DNA of 64,000 nucleotides, from positions 49,659-113,658 of the forward strand of contig CAWFXQ010000009.1 in NCBI GenBank assembly GCA_963819845.1, written 5' to 3'. The notes beneath the pieces were generated by a model, which saw only the letters and a list, made by a program, of their open reading frames with translations, did not search any database and was not told where the DNA came from. This document shows, piece by piece, positions 1-6,387 of this stretch. The position numbers and the translations under genes are program-made. Numbering within the stretch: position 1 is the first letter of the stretch; each line of letters begins with the position of its first letter. The DNA comes from DATAGF01 sp963819845 (lineage in GTDB: Bacteria > Actinomycetota > Thermoleophilia > Miltoncostaeales > Miltoncostaeaceae).

Positions 1-1
1 G

Positions 2-73
2 GCCCGCGCCACCCACACGACGGGCTTCCGCATCGCCATCGACCTCGACAACGCCGACCAGGAGGTGCCATGA
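2..73 (+). CDS. C-terminal end of an unidentified protein (partial)
   Basis: The window opens inside a plus-strand reading frame that ends at a TGA at 71-73. The last 23 residues include THTTGFRIAIDLDN. The stop overlaps the next start as ATGA, so the gene is translationally coupled to the MIP18-like gene and belongs to the same operon as the amidohydrolase after it. The fragment is too short to assign a family. A second metal-dependent hydrolase would fit the operon, but that is a guess from context. Confidence 0.5.
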   Translation, partial: ARATHTTGFRIAIDLDNADQEVP

Positions 74-435
74 CCGACCGCGACCGGGTGCTCGACGCCC
101 TGGGCGACGTCTACGACCCCTGCTGCGCCGACCGGGGGATCAGCGTCGTCGACATGGGCCTGGTGGAGGACGTGCGCGTCGACGGGGCGCACGTGGAGGT
201 CAACATCGTGCTCACGACGGGCTGGTGCCCGTTCGTCGCCGCGATGTCGGACGCGATCCCGCAGCGGCTGCGCGCACTCGACGGCGTCGAGAGCGTCGAT
301 GTCGCGGTGGTCTGGGATCCCGTCTGGACGGCCGAGCGGCTGTCGCCCTCGGCCCGCGAGAAGCTCTCGATGCCCCTCGAGGAGCTGCTGCCCTACAGGG
401 AGCGGCGCCTCGCCTCGAGCCGCGAAGGAGGCTGA
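70..435 (+). CDS. MIP18/PaaD-like (DUF59) metal-sulfur cluster assembly family protein
   Basis: The 121-residue protein has the compact DUF59 fold pattern: VLDALGDVYDPC near the N-terminus, an ISVVDMGLVEDV strand-turn, and a conserved Cys in TTGWCPF around residue 58. Family members (SufT, PaaD, MIP18) help load or repair iron-sulfur clusters on target enzymes. Here it lies between an unidentified gene, with which it shares an ATGA overlap, and an amidohydrolase starting 2 nt after its stop. It is therefore more likely a dedicated partner of this catabolic operon than the general SUF factor. Which enzyme it serves is not visible. Confidence 0.75.
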   Translation: MTDRDRVLDALGDVYDPCCADRGISVVDMGLVEDVRVDGAHVEVNIVLTTGWCPFVAAMSDAIPQRLRALDGVESVDVAVVWDPVWTAERLSPSAREKLSMPLEELLPYRERRLASSREGG

Positions 436-437
436 CG

Positions 438-1487
438 ATGGCGACAACCGAGACCGCCCCCGAATCCTCGGGACGGCGCGAGCGGGCCGTGCCGGCGTTC
501 GTCTTCGACTGCGTCTGCCACATCTTCAACTTCGACCCGGCCAACGCCATCGGCCCGCCCGGGCAGATGTTCGACGAGCACCTCTACGCCTTCCACCAGT
601 TCCTCACGGCGGCCGGCGAGACGGTCCTGTCCCGTGACGAGTTCTTCAAGGAGTGGTCGGTCAACGAGATCTACGACATGGTCATCGCGGGCTCGGACAC
701 GGACATGATCGTGGCGCAGCCGCTGCCCCTGACCGACCTCTTCCACGACGGGCTCTCGCCCTGGGAGAAGTGCGCCGAGATGGCCGCCAAGCACCCCGAC
801 CGAGCGGTCTTCTGGGGCTCGGTCAACCCGCTGGAGGGCAAGAAGGCCCTCGACCTGATGACGCGCCAGGTGGAGGACCACGGCGCGAAGGCGTTCAAGT
901 TCTACAACGTCCGCTACGACTACGGGCAGCCGTTCCCGTGGCGCATGGACGACCCGCGCGTCGCGTTCCCGGTCTTCGAGCACGCCCAGAAGCTCGGCGT
1001 GAACCTGATCGGCGTCCACAAGGGCGTGCCGCTGGGCCCGCAGCCGGTGGAGCACACGCGCACCTTCGACATGGACGGGGCGGCCGCCAACTTCCCCGAC
1101 ATCAACTTCGTCATCTTCCACGTCGGGCTGCCGTGGCTCGACGAGGTGCTCTGGCAGATCGTGCGCTTCCCCAACCTCCACGCGTCGATCGCCGCCACGG
1201 TGAACTTCATCTCGCGCCACCCGCGCGTCTTCGCCGAGCAGCTCGGGAAGATGCTGTGGTGGTGCGGGGAGGACAAGATCATCTACGGCGGCGAGTCGCC
1301 GATCTGGCACCCGCAGTGGGCGCTCGAGGCGTTCTGGAACTTCGAGCTGCCGCCGCACGTCACCGAGGAGTACGGCTGGCCGCCCCTCACCGAGCAGGCC
1401 AAGCGGAAGATCCTGGGCGGCAACCTCGCCCGCCTGCACGGCTTCGACGCCGACGCCAAGGCGGCGGAGCTGGGGGTCCCCGCCTGA
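438..1487 (+). CDS. Amidohydrolase-family (Amidohydro_2) TIM-barrel hydrolase or decarboxylase
   Basis: The protein has 349 residues from the ATG at 438, chosen because AAGGAG lies just upstream and the longer frame upstream overlaps the previous gene. It resembles Amidohydro_2 proteins: an N-terminal metal-binding segment FVFDCVCHIFNF, a Lys strand KAFKFYN, His residues in LIGVHKG and VIFHVG, and a C-terminal KIIYGGESPIW. Two usual metal ligands differ: the HxH motif reads CVCH, and the late GSD reads GGES. Family members hydrolyse or decarboxylate ring and acyl substrates; the substrate here is unknown. The MIP18-like neighbour suggests metal or cluster handling. Confidence 0.75.
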   Translation: MATTETAPESSGRRERAVPAFVFDCVCHIFNFDPANAIGPPGQMFDEHLYAFHQFLTAAGETVLSRDEFFKEWSVNEIYDMVIAGSDTDMIVAQPLPLTDLFHDGLSPWEKCAEMAAKHPDRAVFWGSVNPLEGKKALDLMTRQVEDHGAKAFKFYNVRYDYGQPFPWRMDDPRVAFPVFEHAQKLGVNLIGVHKGVPLGPQPVEHTRTFDMDGAAANFPDINFVIFHVGLPWLDEVLWQIVRFPNLHASIAATVNFISRHPRVFAEQLGKMLWWCGEDKIIYGGESPIWHPQWALEAFWNFELPPHVTEEYGWPPLTEQAKRKILGGNLARLHGFDADAKAAELGVPA

Positions 1488-1522
1488 TCTCACGTCCCGG
1501 CCGCCCCGGCCGTTGACGGGGC

Positions 1523-2014
1523 ATGACCACCACCACGATCAACACCACGCGGTACACCGTCGTCTCGTCGCCGGTCGGCGATCTGGTGCTGTCCGGCGAC
1601 GGGGAGGCCCTCACGGGCCTGCGCTTCGCCCGCGGGGGCGCCGTCCCGGCCGGCTGGCGCCGCGACGCCGACCGGTTCCGGCCCGAGGCCCTCCAGCTGG
1701 CCGAGTACTTCGCCGGCGAGCGGACCGCCTTCGAGATCCCCGTCCGCCTCGCGGGCGCGCCGTTCGACCGGCGCGTCTGGGAGGCCCTGCGCGCGATCCC
1801 CCACGGCGCCACCGTGACCTACGGCGAGCTGGCCGAGGGCATCGGCGCCCCCGGGCATGCGCGCGCCGTCGGCTCCGCCAACGCCCGCAACCCCGTCGCG
1901 GTCGTCGTGCCCTGCCACCGCGTCATCGGCGCCGGCGGCAAGCTGACCGGCTACGGCGGCGGCATCGAGCGCAAGCGCGCCCTCCTCGCCCTGGAGGGGG
2001 CCATCCTGGTCTAG
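1523..2014 (+). CDS. ogt: Methylated-DNA--protein-cysteine methyltransferase
   Basis: This 163-residue suicide repair enzyme transfers the alkyl group from O6-alkylguanine in DNA to its own cysteine. The active-site motif VVPCHRVIG lies near residue 130, after the winged-helix segment GATVTYGELAEGIG and followed by GKLTGYGGGIERK, as in Ogt/MGMT proteins. The length fits an Ogt-type protein without the Ada regulatory domain. It ends 8 nt before the stop of a convergent minus-strand gene. The N-terminus MTTTTINTTRYTVV is unremarkable and no better start was found. Confidence 0.93.
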   Translation: MTTTTINTTRYTVVSSPVGDLVLSGDGEALTGLRFARGGAVPAGWRRDADRFRPEALQLAEYFAGERTAFEIPVRLAGAPFDRRVWEALRAIPHGATVTYGELAEGIGAPGHARAVGSANARNPVAVVVPCHRVIGAGGKLTGYGGGIERKRALLALEGAILV

Positions 2015-2022
2015 AACGGCCG

Positions 2023-2430
2023 CTAGCCGGGCCAGCTCAGGACGCCCCCCCAGAACAGCAGGGCGACGACGGCGGCGCCCGCCAGGACCACCGCCACCAC
2101 CCAGCGCCATCGCGGGGACCGCGTGCCGACGCCGCGCGCCGTCACCCGGGTGGCCGGCACGTGGACGGTGCGGGGGCGCGCGAGCCCGAGGGAGCCCTCC
2201 GATGGCAGGGTCCGCTCCGGGCCGTCAACCTGCACGCCGAGATGGGCCGCGTAGGCACGCACGAAGCCGTTGACGTACGCGGGGTCGGGCAGCGACTCGA
2301 AGCGGTCGTCCTCGATCGCCACGAGATAGCGCTCGCGGATGCGGGTCGCCGCGGCGCAGTCGGCGAGGTCGAGCCCCTGCTTCAGACGGGCCTCTCGGAG
2401 CCGGGCCCCGATGGGGCGAGGGTCGTCCAC
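2023..2430 (-). CDS. RodZ-like helix-turn-helix protein with one C-terminal membrane helix
   Basis: The protein has 135 residues from a GTG start. Residues 7-75 form an HTH_25/RodZ-type domain (GARLREARLKQGL, then RIRERYLVAIEDDRF and VRAYAAHLGV). A linker with Pro and Arg precedes a single hydrophobic helix, VVAVVLAGAAVVALLFW, leaving almost no extracytoplasmic tail. RodZ links MreB to the cell-wall machinery, but here the periplasmic domain is missing and no mre genes are near, so the role is open. A TAGTCT box ends 6 nt before the GTG. The gene diverges from the J-domain gene. Confidence 0.75.
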   Translation of the reverse strand: MDDPRPIGARLREARLKQGLDLADCAAATRIRERYLVAIEDDRFESLPDPAYVNGFVRAYAAHLGVQVDGPERTLPSEGSLGLARPRTVHVPATRVTARGVGTRSPRWRWVVAVVLAGAAVVALLFWGGVLSWPG

Positions 2431-2436
2431 GGCGGC

Positions 2437-2442
2437 AGACTA
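2437..2442 (-). promoter_or_regulatory. -10 box for a leaderless transcript of the HTH gene
   Basis: TAGTCT on the minus strand ends 6 nt before the GTG at 2430. Transcription would start on or next to the start codon. No Shine-Dalgarno-like sequence lies in the gap. No clear -35 element was found. Confidence 0.5.
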
Positions 2443-2468
2443 CGCATCCGTCATGCTGTCCGGCACGG

Positions 2469-3080
2469 GTGAGCGACGGCGACGACCACTACCGGGCGCT
2501 CGATGTCGCCCCGCGGGCCACCACGGCGGAGATCCACGCCGCCTGGCGCTTCCTGCTGGTCGCCTTCCATCCCGACCGCTTCCGCGACCCCGAGCAGCGG
2601 CGCCGGGCCGAGGAGATCACCAAGCGCGCCAACGCCGCCTGGCAGGTGCTGGGCGACCCGGAGGGGCGCCGGCGCTACGACCGCACCCGGCGCGACGGGC
2701 GGCCGGAACCGGCCGCTCCGGCCCCCGTGATGCGGGAGCTCCCCTGCCCGTCGTGCGCCACCCGCAGCCGGGTGCCCGACGCGGGAGGCCGCGTGGTCCA
2801 CATGGCCTGCCCGGCCTGCCGCGAGTCGTTCCCCGCGATGATCGGCGCGCGCTGCGTGGGCCGGCCACGGCTGCTGAAGGGCTGGTTGGGGCTGCGCTAC
2901 GAGGCGGTCTTCGCGGCGGCGGACCTCACCCGGAGCACGGTGAGCTTCCGGCGCCTGCCACAGGAGCTGTCCCTGTCGGAGGGCGAGGTGATGTCCGTGG
3001 TCTTCCACCCGCGCCGTGCGCGCCCGGTATACGCCATCGTGCACGGCGAGGATCTCGACGTGGGCTGGCGGGTCCGGTGA
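2469..3080 (+). CDS. DnaJ (J-domain) protein with a cysteine-rich zinc-ribbon-like segment
   Basis: The 203-residue protein starts at a GTG. The first ~65 residues are a J domain with the essential HPD motif in VAFHPDRF, and would stimulate an Hsp70 ATPase. A middle segment holds two Cys pairs, LPCPSC and MACPAC, spaced like a zinc ribbon. The C-terminal ~80 residues (KGWLGLRYEAVF onward) match nothing I recognise. The J domain plus zinc ribbon differs from DnaJ itself, which has four CxxCxGxG repeats. No dnaK or grpE is nearby, so its chaperone partner is unknown. Confidence 0.8.
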   Translation: MSDGDDHYRALDVAPRATTAEIHAAWRFLLVAFHPDRFRDPEQRRRAEEITKRANAAWQVLGDPEGRRRYDRTRRDGRPEPAAPAPVMRELPCPSCATRSRVPDAGGRVVHMACPACRESFPAMIGARCVGRPRLLKGWLGLRYEAVFAAADLTRSTVSFRRLPQELSLSEGEVMSVVFHPRRARPVYAIVHGEDLDVGWRVR

Positions 3081-3143
3081 CCCGGGCCTCGGATGATTGG
3101 AGCTGTCGCACGTGGGGATAGGGCACCGCTCACCTCCCAAATC

Positions 3144-3198
3144 TCTTGCGCGCAAGATACTTGCCGGGAAGCGATCTGTCAAGTGGCTTGCCCGCAAG
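3144..3198. promoter_or_regulatory. Palindromic operator pair upstream of the MarR gene
   Basis: A perfect 14-bp palindrome, TCTTGCGCGCAAGA, lies at 3144-3157. A near copy, CTTGCCCGCAAG, lies at 3187-3198 with one mismatch, exactly 42 bp downstream (about four helical turns, same DNA face). A weaker third copy, CTTGCCGGGAAG, lies between them at 3160-3171. MarR regulators often bind such palindromes and repress their own promoters. The second site ends 5 nt before the GTG at 3204, so binding would block transcription or initiation. Confidence 0.65.
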
Positions 3199-3203
3199 CT
3201 ACG

Positions 3204-3758
3204 GTGGGGCGGTGCCGGGACACTCCGAGGACGCCGTTCGACCGGATCGCCGGGCAGTGGCACCGCGAACGCCCAGAGCTCGACACCGCCCCCATGGAGC
3301 TGATCGGCCGCGTCTCGCGCGCCGCCGCCCTGCTGCAGCGCGAGATCGACGCCCTCTTCGCCGAGCACGGCCTCACGGGCGGCGACTTCGACGTGCTGGC
3401 GGCGCTCCGCCGGCCGGGGCCGCCCTACCGCCTGACGCCCGGCGCCCTGAGCCGCTCGACCATGGTCACGACCGGCGGCATGACCAAGCGGCTCGACCGC
3501 CTCGAGGCGCGCGGCCTGATCCGGCGCGAGCCGGACCCGAGCGACCGGCGGGGGCGCCGGATATCGCTGACGGCGGAGGGCCTCGCGCTCGTCGACCAGG
3601 TCGTCGAGGCCCACTTCCGCAACGAGGCGCGGCTGCTCGCGGGGCTCCGGCCCGCGAAGCGGGCGCAGCTCGTCGCGCTTCTGCGAGAGCTGCTGCTGGC
3701 CCTCGAGGGCCCCGCCGCGGTCAGCGGCCCGACAGGCGGGTCTCGAAGAACGCCCTGA
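3204..3758 (+). CDS. MarR-family winged-helix transcriptional regulator
   Basis: The protein has 184 residues. It contains the MarR core: LLQREIDALFAEHGL, LAALRRPGPPYRLTPGAL, the recognition region TMVTTGGMTKRLDRLEARGL, and the wing RREPDPSDRRGRRISLT. The GTG at 3204 was chosen because the preceding conserved TPFDRIAGQWHRERPELD belongs to the family N-terminus, which a start at MELIGR would remove. Palindromes immediately upstream suggest autoregulation. No transporter or enzyme is divergently transcribed beside it, so its target and ligand are not evident. The last 38 nt overlap the convergent PilZ gene. Confidence 0.88.
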   Translation: MGRCRDTPRTPFDRIAGQWHRERPELDTAPMELIGRVSRAAALLQREIDALFAEHGLTGGDFDVLAALRRPGPPYRLTPGALSRSTMVTTGGMTKRLDRLEARGLIRREPDPSDRRGRRISLTAEGLALVDQVVEAHFRNEARLLAGLRPAKRAQLVALLRELLLALEGPAAVSGPTGGSRRTP

Positions 3759-4056
3759 TCGCCTCCCGGCCGCCCCCCGCCGCCGCCTCCGCGAATCGCG
3801 CGGCGAGCCCTCCGGAGTCGTGACCATCCCGCCGCACGACCTCCGCGTCGAGCGCGTGCCAGCCCATCTCCGCCAGCTCGATCTCGATCCTCACCTGGCC
3901 CGCCGACGGGAAGTCCGTGCCGGCGAGCAGCACGCCGCCCTCGCTGAGGTTGACGCTCTGGGCCTCGATGACGGCGCCGTCGGCGATCACCCGAGCGGGA
4001 AGCTCGGCCGGCGCCCTGGGATGGGCGCGGCGCTCGTCCTGGGTCGGCTCGGCCAT
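3721..4056 (-). CDS. PilZ-domain protein (putative c-di-GMP binding)
   Basis: The protein has 111 residues. It begins MAEPTQDERRAHPRAPAEL, carrying the RxxxR motif (RRAHPR) of PilZ domains, followed by the second motif region NLSEGGVLLAG, which matches the (D/N)xSxxG pattern. PilZ domains bind cyclic di-GMP and act as effectors. The domain fills the whole protein, so it must act on a partner. GAGGAGGGAGG immediately before the ATG is a strong ribosome binding site. Together with the RsiG-like protein at 11.2 kb it indicates c-di-GMP signalling in this organism. Confidence 0.85.
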   Translation of the reverse strand: MAEPTQDERRAHPRAPAELPARVIADGAVIEAQSVNLSEGGVLLAGTDFPSAGQVRIEIELAEMGWHALDAEVVRRDGHDSGGLAARFAEAAAGGGREAIRAFFETRLSGR

Positions 4057-4090
4057 CTCCCCTCCCTCCTCGACCCCCACGGCGTGCAGC

Positions 4091-4543
4091 CTACCGGTCG
4101 AGGGGAAGCGCCCGCTCGTAGACGATCCGGTCGGCCCCGGGGCCGAGATGGTCCGGGGCCGGGGCGCCGGTGAACCCGAGGCGCTCGTGGAAGCGCCGCG
4201 AGGCGAGCCGGTCGGGCGCCGCGAGCGCGCGCACCCGGCGGCACCCGCGCCCGGCCGCGCGGGCGCAGAACTCGCGGTAGAGGCGCTCGCCCGCGCCGCG
4301 CCCGCGCCACTCCGGCGCGACAACGTGCATGTGGACGTACGCCAGGCCGGGCTCGGCCTCGCTCACCAGCCCGAGCAGGAAGCCGGCCGGGGCGCCCGCG
4401 TCGTCCTCGAGCCAGACGCCCGAGGGGCCGAGCTGCTCGAAGAAGAGCCGGTGCATGACGAGCCCCACCGGGTGGCCGAACCAGGCGTCGGCGACGGCGC
4501 GGGCGCGCGGGTAGTCGTCGCCGCGCAGCGCCCGCGACCGCAG
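4091..4543 (-). CDS. GNAT-family N-acetyltransferase
   Basis: The protein has about 150 residues. The acetyl-CoA binding motif is VVAPEWRGRGAGERLYREF, followed by RRVRALAAPDRLASRRFHERLGF, typical of GNAT enzymes. No ATG, GTG or TTG fits the 5' end. A CTG at 4543 gives LRSRALRGDDYPR, which aligns with the usual M-x-R-x-L-R-x-x-D family start, so I use it with caution. The ferritin stop lies 26 nt upstream, next to a run of eight G, and an indel there could hide another start. Substrate unknown. Confidence 0.7.
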   Translation of the reverse strand: MRSRALRGDDYPRARAVADAWFGHPVGLVMHRLFFEQLGPSGVWLEDDAGAPAGFLLGLVSEAEPGLAYVHMHVVAPEWRGRGAGERLYREFCARAAGRGCRRVRALAAPDRLASRRFHERLGFTGAPAPDHLGPGADRIVYERALPLDR

Positions 4544-4569
4544 GGCGGCGGGGTCGCGCGGCGCCGGCG

Positions 4570-5076
4570 CTACCCCCCCCCGTCCCCCGCGCCGGCCGAG
4601 CGCGCCACGTAGTCCTCCACGAGCAGCAGGTTCCGGTCGCCGGCGCGCCGCACGATCTGCAGCAGCTCGGACATTGTCTTGACCTCCTCGACCTGCTCCG
4701 TGACGAACCACTGGAGGAAGACCTGGGTGGCGTGGTCGTTCTTCTCGACGGCCAGGTTCATCGCGGCGTCGATGTGGGCGGTGACCGAGTTCTCCCAGTC
4801 GAGGCTCAGGGCCACGGCCTCCTCGGCGCTCTCGAAGGCCGCCTTGGGGGCGTTCAGGCCCGGGATCGCCACCGACCCGCCGACGTCCTGGATGAACGCC
4901 AGGAACTTCATGGCGTGCCCGTGCTCCTCGGCGGCCTGCTCGGAGAAGAACCGGGTCAGCTCCGGGAGCCCCTCCGCGTCGAACCAGCTCGAGACCGCCA
5001 GGTACTGGAGATGGGCCTCGAGCTCGCGGCCCATCTGGGCGTTGAGTGCGTCGGCGACGGCGGTCTCGATGGGCAT
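4570..5076 (-). CDS. ftn: Ferritin-like iron storage protein
   Basis: This 168-residue four-helix protein oxidises Fe(II) and stores it as a mineral core. Ferroxidase ligands are visible: Glu in MGRELEAHLQYL, the pair in AAEEHGHAMKF, and Gln/Glu in VTEQVEEVKTM. WFDAEGLPELTRFF is typical of bacterial non-haem ferritins. The C-terminus is a Gly/Ala tail ending in a run of eight G in the DNA. A TAGACT -10 box at 5104-5109 and a GGAGGAG ribosome site give it an ordinary short leader. The GNAT gene follows on the same strand. Confidence 0.92.
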   Translation of the reverse strand: MPIETAVADALNAQMGRELEAHLQYLAVSSWFDAEGLPELTRFFSEQAAEEHGHAMKFLAFIQDVGGSVAIPGLNAPKAAFESAEEAVALSLDWENSVTAHIDAAMNLAVEKNDHATQVFLQWFVTEQVEEVKTMSELLQIVRRAGDRNLLLVEDYVARSAGAGDGGG

Positions 5077-5103
5077 TCGCGGCTCCTCCGGACGGGTGCG
5101 GAA

Positions 5104-5109
5104 AGTCTA
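5104..5109 (-). promoter_or_regulatory. -10 box of the ferritin gene
   Basis: TAGACT on the minus strand lies 27 nt before the ATG at 5076, leaving room for a leader of about 20 nt with a GGAGGAG ribosome site. This contrasts with the leaderless arrangement of many neighbouring genes. Confidence 0.5.
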
Positions 5110-5189
5110 GCGACGCCCCATCCGGCCGGGGGTCGCGCCGCCCCGGGGGGGCCGCTAGGGTCCGCCGCGCCATTTCGGAAAGGACCCCC

Positions 5190-6092
5190 ATGCCGCGCCC
5201 GCGCCGCCCCCTCGCGTGCCTCGCCGCCGCCGGCGTCGTCGCGGTGATCGCGGGCTGCGGCGGCGGGGGATCCGACGGCCTCAGCGCCGACGAGTTCCGG
5301 GAGCAGGCCGACGCCGTCTGCGCCGACGCGAACGCGCGCCTCGACGCCCTCACCGAGCCGGCCTCGGGAGCCGAGGTGCTCCCCTTCCTCCAGTCCGGGC
5401 TGCCGATCCAGGCCGAGCAGCTCGACCGGATCCGGGAGCTCGAGCCCCCGGAGGATCTCCAGCCCGCGGTCGACGAGGCCACCGAGCTGCTGCAGCAGCG
5501 CCAGGACGCCATCCAGGACGCTGCCGACCGCATCGCCGCCGGCGAGGACCCCGAGGCCGTGATCGCGGAGATCGACCCGGAGGTGGACCGCCTGCGCGAC
5601 GAGGCCCGGGCGAAGGCGCAGGAGCTGGGGCTGACGGTCTGCGGATCGGGCGACGACGATCCCGGCACGGCCACCGCGGGCACCGTGGCGACCGCGCCGG
5701 ACACGCCGACCGGGACCACCGCCGGCGCGACCGGTGCGACCGCGCAGTACAACGCGGACGTTCGAGCGGCGCTCGCCTCACTCAGCAGCGTGTCCGAACA
5801 GCTTCAGGCGGCGACGAGCCTCGGGGATCTCCAGGCGCGGGTCCCGGGAGCCCGCTCGGAGCTCGGTGAGTTCGACGCGACCATCGCGACCATCGCCGGC
5901 TACCAGTTCGACGACGCGACCCTCGAAGCCCAACGAGCGCGGGTGGTCGCGGCCGGGCCGGACGTCAGCGCCGCGCTGCGCGACTTCCTGGCCGCGGCCG
6001 CGGCCGGCGATCCCGAGTCGGTCCAGTCTCTGCTGCCCGAGATCGTCGAGGCCAACGCCGAGTTCGTCGCCGCGGCGAACATCCCGGGGTGA
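5190..6092 (+). CDS. Secreted lipoprotein of unknown function
   Basis: The protein has 300 residues from the ATG at 5190, chosen for the GGAAAGGA site upstream. A basic start and hydrophobic stretch lead to a lipobox, VVAVIAGC, with the lipid-modified Cys near residue 24. The mature protein has two acidic helical regions (residues ~30-150 and ~190-300) separated by a Thr/Ala/Gly linker (TATAGTVATAPDTPTG). The first half carries Cys residues that could pair (DAVCADAN, LTVCGSG). No catalytic motif is visible. The two helical halves may be related, but I could not align them confidently. Function unknown. Confidence 0.75.
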   Translation: MPRPRRPLACLAAAGVVAVIAGCGGGGSDGLSADEFREQADAVCADANARLDALTEPASGAEVLPFLQSGLPIQAEQLDRIRELEPPEDLQPAVDEATELLQQRQDAIQDAADRIAAGEDPEAVIAEIDPEVDRLRDEARAKAQELGLTVCGSGDDDPGTATAGTVATAPDTPTGTTAGATGATAQYNADVRAALASLSSVSEQLQAATSLGDLQARVPGARSELGEFDATIATIAGYQFDDATLEAQRARVVAAGPDVSAALRDFLAAAAAGDPESVQSLLPEIVEANAEFVAAANIPG

Positions 6093-6095
6093 ACG

Positions 6096-6344
6096 TCACC
6101 GGCGGCCGGCCTGCCGCCGCGCCCGCTCGGAGCGGGTGGCGCCGACGATCGCGGCGGTAAGCAGGAGCCCCCAGAAGACCCCGTAGCTGAGCCCGCGCCA
6201 GACGGGCTGGTTGAGCAGGAACACGTGGCCCGCCCACAGCAGCAGCACCGCGAGCGGGGCGACGACCGCCACCTGGACGCCGACGTGGAGGTTCTCCCAG
6301 CGGCGCAGCCACGCGGGGGGCGGCGATCTGCGGGCGGTGCTCAC
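6096..6344 (-). CDS. Small membrane protein of unknown function
   Basis: The protein has 82 residues from a GTG start. Two hydrophobic helices, VAVVAPLAVLLLWAGHVFLL and GVFWGLLLTAAIVGA, are joined by a short loop (NQPVWRGLSY), and a basic C-terminus is probably cytoplasmic. No family was recognised. A TATCCT -10 box ends 7 nt before the start, so its transcript is probably leaderless. It diverges from the M32 carboxypeptidase gene, whose own -10 box lies 18 bp away. Confidence 0.6.
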   Translation of the reverse strand: MSTARRSPPPAWLRRWENLHVGVQVAVVAPLAVLLLWAGHVFLLNQPVWRGLSYGVFWGLLLTAAIVGATRSERARRQAGRR

Positions 6345-6351
6345 CCGACCG

Positions 6352-6357
6352 AGGATA
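6352..6357 (-). promoter_or_regulatory. -10 box of the small membrane protein gene
   Basis: TATCCT on the minus strand, 7 nt before the GTG at 6344. Predicts a leaderless mRNA. It faces away from the M32 promoter. Confidence 0.45.
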
Positions 6358-6375
6358 CGCCGGGCGGCGGTCTCC

Positions 6376-6381
6376 TAGACT
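6376..6381 (+). promoter_or_regulatory. -10 box of the M32 carboxypeptidase gene
   Basis: TAGACT, 6 nt before the GTG at 6388. There is no ribosome site in the gap, so the mRNA would begin at or beside the start codon. Confidence 0.5.
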
Positions 6382-6387
6382 GCCCCG

